Source of the DNA: an uncultured Ellagibacter sp.
GTDB lineage: Bacteria; Actinomycetota; Coriobacteriia; Coriobacteriales; Eggerthellaceae
DNA: 5,499 bases
Assembly: GCA_934613165.1 (NCBI GenBank)
Contig: CAKTSW010000117.1
Span: 1-5,499 of the forward strand
Direction of reading: 5' to 3'
Part shown: one piece after another, positions 1 to 5,499 of the stretch
Layout: every line of letters starts with the position of its first letter
How positions within the stretch are numbered: position 1 is the stretch's first letter
The notes under the pieces: generated by a model
The model's database searches: none
What the model was told of the DNA's origin: nothing
What the model saw: only the letters and a program-made list of their open reading frames with translations
Program-made: the position numbers and the translations under genes

Positions 1-170
1 CATTTGTTCATGTTTTTTGACCCCATGTACGGCGGGTTCGCGACCACCACGTCGTAGCGCCTGCTCAGCGGCTCGAGTTCGGCTTGCAAGTCCTTTAACT
101 TCTCTGCCGCCGATCCGCCGAAAATCGTCTCTTCGCCTGCAAGGGACGCGAGGTCCCTTGCAGGATGCCT
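1..170 (-). pseudogene. pglX: 5'-truncated pglX segment (BREX-1 adenine-specific DNA methyltransferase), probable silent cassette
   Basis: PglX is the BREX N6-adenine methyltransferase. It marks host DNA at a specific sequence and is also needed for phage exclusion. The minus-strand frame is open from just after the TAA at 173-171 to the left edge. It reads DLASLAGEETIFGGS, then a charged helix-like stretch, then RYDVVVANPPYMGSKNMNK. NPPY (codons at 38-27) is methyltransferase motif IV, and the surrounding YDVVVANPPYMGSK is typical of PglX. There is no plausible start codon before NPPY, and the SAM-binding motif I, which should lie upstream, is absent. The segment therefore cannot encode an active enzyme as it stands. 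Homology seems to begin at the inverted repeat at 136-164. Its orientation is opposite to pglZ and brxL, whereas pglX in type 1 loci normally lies co-directional just upstream of pglZ. This fits an inverted spare 3' cassette. The alternative is a plain decayed remnant. The gene continues beyond the left edge, so its 3' extent is unknown. Confidence 0.85.
136..164. repeat. perfect inverted repeat, candidate core recombination site of the adjacent recombinase
   Basis: The left arm CCTGCAAGGGAC (136-147) and right arm GTCCCTTGCAGG (153-164) are exact reverse complements around the 5-bp centre GCGAG (148-152). Read as 11-bp arms, the centre is 7 bp, which matches the usual tyrosine-recombinase core of two binding arms around a 6-8 bp crossover region. 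The centre is asymmetric, so the site has a direction and paired sites could specify inversion or excision. It lies 6 bp after the recombinase stop codon and inside the pglX frame, where it encodes P-A-R-D-L-A-S-L-A-G without a stop. It sits between where motif I would be and motif IV. A transcription terminator is a weaker alternative, because neither strand has a T-run after the stem. Confidence 0.7.
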
Positions 171-1172
171 TTATCGCGAGAACAGCGTTGAATCAAGCAG
201 TGTTGCCGCCGATCCATCCGCCATCGGCAGGGCGTGCGCGTAACACGACATAGTCACTTCGGCAGAGGAATGGCCTAAGCGCATCTGGACCGTTTTCACA
301 TCGGTGCCGTTAGAGATCAAAAGCGTTGCGTGGGTGTGGCGAAGCTCATGGAAACGCAGGCCCTTCCAACCTCCTTTATCCGCCCAGGAGCGCCACCAAT
401 GCTCGAAGGAGTTCAGACTCGCGCGTTCGCCTTCTACGCTGCACATGATGAAAGCGCTCTGCGACCAGTCCTTCTCTGGGAAGTTCTCTTCTTGCCATGC
501 CCGCATCTTCGCCAGTAGCTTACATAGCTTTTCTCCGATTGCGATATTTCTGATGCTCGCCACGCTTTTGGGCCTTCCCAAGGATCCATCGCCTTTGATT
601 GCCTTGCTTACGCTCAACCGCATTGTCGTTTCGCTGAAGTCATCCCAACTAAGAGCGAATATCTCCCCTCGGCGCAACCCCGTGGCAACCGCTATGCACA
701 CCGCCAGCGCGAACGAAGCGCGCGTGACATCGCCGCTCGACAAGTTCTTACTGAAAAATCTGCTTGCCGCACGTGCGAGTTTGGTCGCTTGGCCCTGGGT
801 GAGAAACTGCGATTGCCGGTAATTTGCCCTCGGCCTGGTCACGCGTGCGAACGGGTTCTTACTGGCGAAGCCTCGTTCAACCGCCCAGACGCATGCCTGG
901 CTGCCGGCTAGATGCGCCGCCCTGAGCGTAGCCGTCGAGAGCCCCTTTTTCTGTCGCCCGCCTTTGCTCCCCAAATACATCAAAGCTGCGCTTACCTGGG
1001 ACGGCTCTATCTGGTCGATTTCTGCTTCCGCCATCCATGGCGAGAACAGCAGGGCCTTCTGGGCTGCCTTGCGCGCCGTATACGGCAATACGTACTGCAG
1101 GCTTTCACGTTCGGCCGCCCATAGCTCCACGACTGCGCGGTATGTCATCGTCTCGTCTTCCTCTTGGTTCAT
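171..1172 (-). CDS. tyrosine recombinase / phage-type integrase, probable pglX invertase
   Basis: This 333-residue protein would cut and rejoin DNA at short paired sites through a covalent phosphotyrosine intermediate. The N-terminal part (about residues 10-105) looks like a helical core-binding domain. The catalytic domain (about 120-315) has the complete active site: R167 in ATGLRRGE, K202 in the GRPKS turn, H275 and R278 in HELRH, H301 in RLGHSS, and the nucleophile Y311 in SCYAH. The length is normal and the gene looks intact. The start at 1172 is preceded by a purine-rich AAAGAGAGAAAG. The in-frame ATG at 1148 (M9) has a GAGGA about 10 nt upstream and is a possible alternative start. It is convergent in layout with the upstream BREX genes and divergent from pglZ. 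It ends 6 bp before a palindromic site at the edge of a pglX fragment, which suggests a dedicated role in switching pglX. An integrase left behind by a mobile element is the alternative, but no other phage or transfer genes are present here. Confidence 0.93.
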   Translation of the reverse strand: MNQEEDETMTYRAVVELWAAERESLQYVLPYTARKAAQKALLFSPWMAEAEIDQIEPSQVSAALMYLGSKGGRQKKGLSTATLRAAHLAGSQACVWAVERGFASKNPFARVTRPRANYRQSQFLTQGQATKLARAASRFFSKNLSSGDVTRASFALAVCIAVATGLRRGEIFALSWDDFSETTMRLSVSKAIKGDGSLGRPKSVASIRNIAIGEKLCKLLAKMRAWQEENFPEKDWSQSAFIMCSVEGERASLNSFEHWWRSWADKGGWKGLRFHELRHTHATLLISNGTDVKTVQMRLGHSSAEVTMSCYAHALPMADGSAATLLDSTLFSR

Positions 1173-1192
1173 GGCTTTCTCTCTTTCTGTTC

Positions 1193-1222
1193 CGTAAACG
1201 AACCGGTCGGATTGCCGGTCAA
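1193..1222 (-). promoter_or_regulatory. candidate promoter of the recombinase gene
   Basis: On the minus strand, TTGACC (plus 1222-1217, one mismatch to the -35 consensus TTGACA) is followed after 18 nt by TTTACG (plus 1198-1193) as a poor -10. Transcription would start roughly 15 nt before the ATG at 1172. The sequence CCGGTC occurs twice on the plus strand, at 1203-1208 and 1215-1220, exactly 12 bp apart. The second copy overlaps the -35, so a repressor or the recombinase itself could bind here. Prediction is by eye only; the -10 is weak. Confidence 0.3.
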
Positions 1223-1261
1223 ATACAATGGAAGCGGGTCGAGAGAGGTTTGTTGATGTTA

Positions 1262-1270
1262 TGGGATAAT
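1262..1270 (+). promoter_or_regulatory. candidate extended -10 promoter for pglZ-brxL
   Basis: TGGGATAAT matches the extended -10 pattern TGnTATAAT with one mismatch, inside the only AT-rich patch between the recombinase and pglZ. No convincing -35 lies 16-18 bp upstream, which is tolerated in extended -10 promoters. The leader would be about 50 nt. A promoter near here is expected, because the opposing recombinase gene separates pglZ from any upstream BREX operon transcript. Read-through from outside the window remains possible. Confidence 0.35.
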
Positions 1271-1328
1271 AGAAAGGTTAAAAAGGTACTTAGCGGTTGG
1301 TAGCTATTCGGGGAAGCGTGGTTCGCGT

Positions 1329-3959
1329 ATGGCGCAGAAAGATGCGGTTGAGCAGCTTAAAGATAGGTTTGCGAAATCTCTCGAGGAATTCGAGCAGCGA
1401 CGCGTGGTATTCTGGCATGACGTCGACGGGTCGTTCGAAGACGAATTCGAGTCCCTCGCCAAAGAAGGAATCCCGTCCGAGAGAACCGTCCGCTTCCTTA
1501 AGCTGTCCGGCAGCAATCGCTTTGTCGCCAAGCGCGAGCTCTATCGCCTGCATGCCAGTGACGATTTCCTTGTGTATACGACGGAGCCCAAAGATTTCTC
1601 GCCGAAAGCGCTTGAAAAGAACTGGCTTGCCGATATCGAGATTTGCTCTGAGCACTTCCAGGCCGATTTCGCCTCGCTTCTCGCCGAAAGCCTTGGAGCA
1701 AAGGATGCCGCTATAGAAGGCGTGTCCATGTTCAGGCAGTTCTTCAACGCGGCCGATCGCAGGGCGAGGTTCGTAAAGCTCATGCCGAAGGCGGAAACGA
1801 GGGCGGATGTCGCGCTCGGCGTGATCGGGGCTACCTTGGGAGCGAGCGATTTGTCGCTCGAGACCATCGTCAGGACGTATCTCGTTTTGCTCTGCGAGGG
1901 GTCAGAGCCTTTGGGCCAGCTCTCGAAATACGGGGCTGATTCGCTATTCGCGTCGCTTGTTTCGAAAAGAATCGGTTACAACGGCGATTTGCTTTCGCGC
2001 GACGACTTCGCCGCGCATCTCTTGCTCACGGCGTTGTCCACGCAATTGCCCAGCGAGTTCCTTGAAGGCCTCGAGGGCAGGATCTCGATCCCGCATGGCC
2101 AGCCATGCCTTAATGTGGTGCGGGCTTGGATGGGCGATGAGAAATCGCTCGTCGTGCTGTTCGAGCTCGCTCGCGACACCGAGCGGCTTTGCGGCCTTCC
2201 TAAGCGGTTCTCGGAAATCCCTCTCGTGCAGCTGCAGGCCGCCGACGTGTTCCCGTGCATCAACGAGTGCATTTTGACAAGCCTTCTGGGAAGCATGGCC
2301 CAAGGCGCCGACCGCTTTGACGAGGCGTTGCAGGTTGCGCAGAGGCGCAAAGACCTGAAATGGTTCTCGCGCGTGGAGCCGTATTTTTCCGCACTTGAGG
2401 CGTCCGCCCATATGCAGCGATTCTATCGCGAGCACGCACAAGGCTTCCATGTCGCCGTCGCGCGCGACGTGTGGTACGCCTACACGGGCGAATGGCACAT
2501 GATGGACTTCTGGTACCGAACCTTCTGCTCGGAATTCGATCGTTGCGGCAAGTCTCTCTTCGATATAGCCGGCGGCGTGACCGACGAGCTTGAGAACCTC
2601 GCCGCATGGGTCGAGGGCGTATACGTCAATTGGTTTCTGTCCGAGACGAACCGTTGCTGGGTGAACGCCGCGGAAGATCAGTGGAGCAACTTTGGCTACA
2701 TCGAGGGCGTACCCAGGCAGCGCCGCTTTTTCGACGAATTCGTGCTTGCCGGCTCCGGCGATGTGAAAAGGACGCTGGTTATCATCAGCGATGCTCTTCG
2801 CTTCGAGGTCGCCGACGAGCTTGTCCAGCGCCTCCAGCGCGCCATGGCGGGGACGGCTGAGTTGAAAAGCATGCAAGGCGTGTTCCCGTCGGTTACGGAA
2901 TTCGGCATGGCGGCGTTGCTCCCGCACAATTCGATGGGATTGCGGGAATCTGACATGGCGGTTTTCCTTGACGGCGACGCCCCCGTTGCCTCCACCGAGG
3001 AGCGGGAGGCTGCGCTTAGGCGCCGCAAACCCAAGGGACGCTGCATCCAGAGCAAAACGCTGCTCGCAGCGAAGAGATTGGCCCGCAAGCAGCTCGTGGG
3101 CGACGCAGACGTCGTTTACGTGTACCACAACAAGATCGATGCCGTAGGCGAGGATTTCAACACCGAGCATATGGTGTTCGACGCCTGCGAAACCGCAATA
3201 GAAGACCTGGTGGCATTAGTGAAGAGCTCCGTCAACGATTTGAACATCAGCAGGGTTCTCATAACCGCCGACCACGGCTTCCTTTACACGCGCAACCCCC
3301 TTGAGGAGCGCAGCAAGGTGTCGGCGGCGGATGCGTCAGCAAGGGTCGTGAAGCAGGGCCGGCGTTATCTTGTGAGCGACGAGCCCAGCGTTGATGACGT
3401 GCTGTTCGTGAAGATGAACATGGACGATATCGACGGCGGCACGTACACGGGCCTCGCCCCGCGCGAATGTGTGCGCATCAAGAAAGCGGGGCCTGGCGAC
3501 AACTACGTTCATGGGGGGCTGAGCCTTCAGGAGTGCTGCGTGCCGGTCGTGGAGTTCAGGAACAGGCGCTCAGGGGCCAAAGGGTTTGAAGAGCGCCAGA
3601 GGGCGGGCTTTAAGCTGCTCTCGACGTCGCGCCGCATCACTTCGATGCTGTTCCACGTCGAGCTTTTCCAGACCGAGGCGGTGGGCGGCAAAATCCTGCC
3701 GGCCGAGTACGAGATCACTCTGCTCGACGCTTCGGGAAACGCAGTGAGCGACACGCGTCCGGCGCACGCCGACATGACGACAACGGACGAGACGGTGCGC
3801 GTTTCGCGTATCCAGCTCGGGCTGAAAGCGGGCAGGCAATACGACCCCAAGAAACCTTATTACCTGTCATGTCGCAGCAAAGACGGCGGCAGCGAGGCAT
3901 GGCGCCAGGAGTTCAGCGTCGAGATAGCGTTCGTCCCCATGGACGACTTCGATTTCTAA
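1329..3959 (+). CDS. pglZ: BREX-1 system phosphatase-fold protein PglZ
   Basis: PglZ is a core BREX protein of the alkaline phosphatase superfamily. In studied type 1 systems it is required for both PglX-dependent methylation and phage exclusion. The 876 residues are close to the usual type 1 length. The N-terminus has the family-like RRVVFWHDVDGSFEDEF (residues 24-40). The PglZ domain (about 480-745) shows putative metal-site residues: D488 in IISDALRFE, S521/T523 in FPSVTEFGMAALLP, H600 in YHNKID, D648-H649 in TADHGFLYTR, and H728 in YVHGGLSLQE. The C-terminal part (about 765-876) looks like a beta-rich domain and ends in an acidic VPMDDFDF. The ATG at 1329 is the only usual start after the in-frame stop at 1254. 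Its Shine-Dalgarno is poor: GGGGAAG lies 12 nt upstream. It is followed by brxL with a 12-nt gap. No frameshift or missing key residue was seen. The assignment rests on motifs and on the brxL neighbour. Confidence 0.95.
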   Translation: MAQKDAVEQLKDRFAKSLEEFEQRRVVFWHDVDGSFEDEFESLAKEGIPSERTVRFLKLSGSNRFVAKRELYRLHASDDFLVYTTEPKDFSPKALEKNWLADIEICSEHFQADFASLLAESLGAKDAAIEGVSMFRQFFNAADRRARFVKLMPKAETRADVALGVIGATLGASDLSLETIVRTYLVLLCEGSEPLGQLSKYGADSLFASLVSKRIGYNGDLLSRDDFAAHLLLTALSTQLPSEFLEGLEGRISIPHGQPCLNVVRAWMGDEKSLVVLFELARDTERLCGLPKRFSEIPLVQLQAADVFPCINECILTSLLGSMAQGADRFDEALQVAQRRKDLKWFSRVEPYFSALEASAHMQRFYREHAQGFHVAVARDVWYAYTGEWHMMDFWYRTFCSEFDRCGKSLFDIAGGVTDELENLAAWVEGVYVNWFLSETNRCWVNAAEDQWSNFGYIEGVPRQRRFFDEFVLAGSGDVKRTLVIISDALRFEVADELVQRLQRAMAGTAELKSMQGVFPSVTEFGMAALLPHNSMGLRESDMAVFLDGDAPVASTEEREAALRRRKPKGRCIQSKTLLAAKRLARKQLVGDADVVYVYHNKIDAVGEDFNTEHMVFDACETAIEDLVALVKSSVNDLNISRVLITADHGFLYTRNPLEERSKVSAADASARVVKQGRRYLVSDEPSVDDVLFVKMNMDDIDGGTYTGLAPRECVRIKKAGPGDNYVHGGLSLQECCVPVVEFRNRRSGAKGFEERQRAGFKLLSTSRRITSMLFHVELFQTEAVGGKILPAEYEITLLDASGNAVSDTRPAHADMTTTDETVRVSRIQLGLKAGRQYDPKKPYYLSCRSKDGGSEAWRQEFSVEIAFVPMDDFDF

Positions 3960-3963
3960 GGAG
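3957..3963 (+). promoter_or_regulatory. brxL Shine-Dalgarno overlapping the pglZ stop codon
   Basis: TAAGGAG contains both the pglZ stop TAA (3957-3959) and a strong AAGGAG ribosome-binding site, 8 nt before the brxL ATG at 3972. A ribosome finishing pglZ would clear or reach the site, so the two proteins are probably made in a coupled way. The site also fixes the brxL start. Confidence 0.8.
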
Positions 3964-3971
3964 CTACCAGC

Positions 3972-5499
3972 ATGGAAGAACAGGGCGGCACGGCGATCGA
4001 CTATCGCGAGCCTGATGGCCTCGATGCCAAGATTGTCGAGGCTTTTCCCGGAAAAACCGTTCGCAAGGACCTTACCGCCGTCATGAAGCGCGGCGCCAAC
4101 GTGCCCACGTTTGTCTTGGAGTACCTTCTCGGAATGTACTGCTCGACAGACGACCCCGACATGGTTGAGCAGGGCCTCGCTAGAATTCGGAGGATCCTCA
4201 CCGAAAACTACGTGCGTCCAGATGAGTCCGAGCGCATTAAATCGAAGATTTGGGAGCTGAGGCAGTACACGATCATCGACAAAGTGTCGGTGCGCTTCGA
4301 CGAATACCGGGGAATCCATGTCGCCACGTTCGCCAACCTAAGCATCGATCCCGTCGTTATGCCGGAAGATTACGTGCGCAGCTACCCGAAGATGCTGTGC
4401 GGCGGCATGTGGTGCATTCTGAGGATGGAATACTTTCAGCTCGATGACGAACTGAACGATGAGCTCGCCGATGTATTCGGCGACCCGAAGCCCGCCAGAA
4501 AGAGCAAGAACAACGGGCCCGAGGACAACCCGTACCGCATTGGCAACCTCACGCCCATCCAAATGCCCAACATCGACTTAGACGACATCATCTCCAAAAG
4601 AAAGTCGTTCACGACCGAAGAATGGATGGACCTACTTCTGTGCTCCGCCGGGTACGAGCCGGATTCGCTTGACCTTCGGACGAAGCTTCATTTCATCGAG
4701 CGCATGGTGCCTTTGGTCGAGCGTAACTACAACCTTTGTGAGCTTGGGCCGCGCGGAACGGGCAAGAGCCATATCTACAATGAGGTGAGCCCCTACGCCA
4801 TCCTGCTTTCCGGCGGGCAAACAACCACAGCGAACCTTTTCGGGCGACTGAATGCGAGCGCGAAGAAGTCTTCATCGCTCGATCGCACGGGCTTGGTTGG
4901 AAACTGGGACGTTGTGGCATTCGATGAGGTTGCGGGTATGCATTTTAAGGACATGAATGCCATACAAATCCTCAAAGGGTACATGGCCGGCGGCACATAC
5001 GCCCGTGGTAAGGAAAGTTTCAACGGCGATGCTTCGATGGTGTTCGAGGGAAACATCAACGACAGCGTACAGAACGTGCTCAAGACAACGCACCTCTTCG
5101 ATCCGTTCCCGCCCGAGTTCAACGAGGATTCCGCCTTCTTCGACCGCATCCACTGTTACCTTCCCGGCTGGGAAGTCCCCAAGATGCGCAGCGACCTGCT
5201 CACGAAGCGCTACGGGCTCATCACCGATTGTCTGAGCGAATTCTGCAAGGGTATGCGTAAGCGCGACTACACCCATCATCTAGACGATTTCTATAGGCTC
5301 AACGGCGATTTCAACACGCGCGACGAAATAGGAGTGCGCAAGACGTTCAGCGGCCTCATGAAGCTTCTGTTCCCGGATGAGAGGATGTCGCAGGACGACG
5401 CGAAGATGATTCTCGATTACGCCATCGAGGGGCGTCGTCGCGTCAAGGAGCAGTTGAAGATTATGGCCGGTATCGAATTCATGGATGTCAACCTCGGCT
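3972..5499 (+). CDS. brxL: BREX-1 system AAA+ Lon-like protein BrxL, 3'-truncated by the window edge
   Basis: BrxL is the AAA+ effector of type 1 BREX. It assembles into DNA-binding rings related in fold to MCM helicases. In E. coli it is needed for phage defence but not for host methylation. The first 509 codons are visible. The N-terminal domain (about residues 12-170) begins with DAKIVEAFPGKTVRKDLT and is followed by a charged linker (about 171-190). RKSFTTEEWMDLLLCSAGYEPD (210-231) is a typical BrxL stretch. The ATPase domain has Walker A GPRGTGKSH (259-267, K265), Walker B VVAFDEV with D318 and E319, a sensor-like N361 in FEGNIN, and an arginine in FFDRIHCYLPGWEVPK (R392) that may act in trans between subunits. 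The frame is open to the right edge. The family usually has near 700 residues, so the C-terminal Lon-protease-like domain should lie outside. The start is set by the AAGGAG 8 nt upstream. The gene is coupled to pglZ. Confidence 0.95.
   Translation, partial: MEEQGGTAIDYREPDGLDAKIVEAFPGKTVRKDLTAVMKRGANVPTFVLEYLLGMYCSTDDPDMVEQGLARIRRILTENYVRPDESERIKSKIWELRQYTIIDKVSVRFDEYRGIHVATFANLSIDPVVMPEDYVRSYPKMLCGGMWCILRMEYFQLDDELNDELADVFGDPKPARKSKNNGPEDNPYRIGNLTPIQMPNIDLDDIISKRKSFTTEEWMDLLLCSAGYEPDSLDLRTKLHFIERMVPLVERNYNLCELGPRGTGKSHIYNEVSPYAILLSGGQTTTANLFGRLNASAKKSSSLDRTGLVGNWDVVAFDEVAGMHFKDMNAIQILKGYMAGGTYARGKESFNGDASMVFEGNINDSVQNVLKTTHLFDPFPPEFNEDSAFFDRIHCYLPGWEVPKMRSDLLTKRYGLITDCLSEFCKGMRKRDYTHHLDDFYRLNGDFNTRDEIGVRKTFSGLMKLLFPDERMSQDDAKMILDYAIEGRRRVKEQLKIMAGIEFMDVNLG

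Noticed and set aside
136..164. Rho-independent terminator for the recombinase gene
   Set aside because: The stem is strong, but neither strand has a following T-run, and the sequence reads on in frame into pglX. A recombination site explains it better, although the hairpin might still slow transcription.
304..822. 172-codon open frame on the plus strand across the recombinase gene
   Set aside because: It is antisense to the conserved catalytic domain of the recombinase. Its composition looks like a shadow, with no domain and no clear ribosome-binding site.
171..1172. Recombinase as evidence of an integrated prophage or conjugative element
   Set aside because: No excisionase, phage structural, replication or transfer gene is present here, and BREX genes resume directly after it. 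Its placement next to the pglX fragment fits a dedicated invertase better, although elements beyond the left edge cannot be excluded.
1451..1460. Possible second half-site GTCCCTCGCC in early pglZ
   Set aside because: It matches only part of one arm (GTCCCTTGC) with a mismatch and has no partner arm nearby, so it is probably chance.
1944..3170. 408-codon open frame on the minus strand inside pglZ
   Set aside because: It lies fully antisense to the well-supported pglZ. Long antisense frames are common in GC-rich genes, and its translation shows no recognisable motif.

Overview
The window is the distal part of a type 1 BREX (bacteriophage exclusion) defence locus. It contains a complete pglZ and a brxL that runs off the right edge, both on the plus strand. 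On the left, where the BREX methyltransferase gene pglX would normally sit, there is instead a tyrosine recombinase gene on the minus strand. Immediately downstream of it, also on the minus strand, is a 5'-truncated piece of pglX.

Layout: 1-164, headless pglX segment (minus), in frame and carrying the NPPY methyltransferase motif. 136-164, a perfect 12-bp inverted repeat with a 5-bp asymmetric centre, at the broken 5' edge of that segment. 171-1172, tyrosine recombinase (minus). 1173-1328, divergent intergenic region with weak promoter candidates for both directions. 1329-3959, pglZ. 3972-5499, brxL without its C-terminal part. The pglZ stop codon lies inside the brxL Shine-Dalgarno sequence, so these two genes look translationally coupled.

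The most interesting reading is that the left part is a specificity-switching module. The truncated pglX segment lacks a start codon and methyltransferase motif I. It begins exactly at a palindromic site that resembles a tyrosine-recombinase core site, next to a recombinase with a full catalytic set (R167, K202, H275, R278, H301, Y311). If an intact plus-strand pglX with the same site in inverted orientation lies to the left of the window, the recombinase could exchange the part of PglX from just upstream of NPPY through the target-recognition region. That would switch the sequence methylated and defended by BREX. Phase variation of pglX by inversion is known in other type 1 BREX loci, for example in lactobacilli, so the principle is not new; the site and arrangement here are read directly from the sequence. 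The partner copy is outside the window, so the inversion itself is inferred.

Organism: GC-rich DNA, good Shine-Dalgarno sites and codon choice suggest a high-GC bacterium. A gut actinobacterium of the Coriobacteriia (Eggerthellaceae-like) is my guess, with low confidence. No rRNA, tRNA, CRISPR array, insertion sequence or origin was seen.
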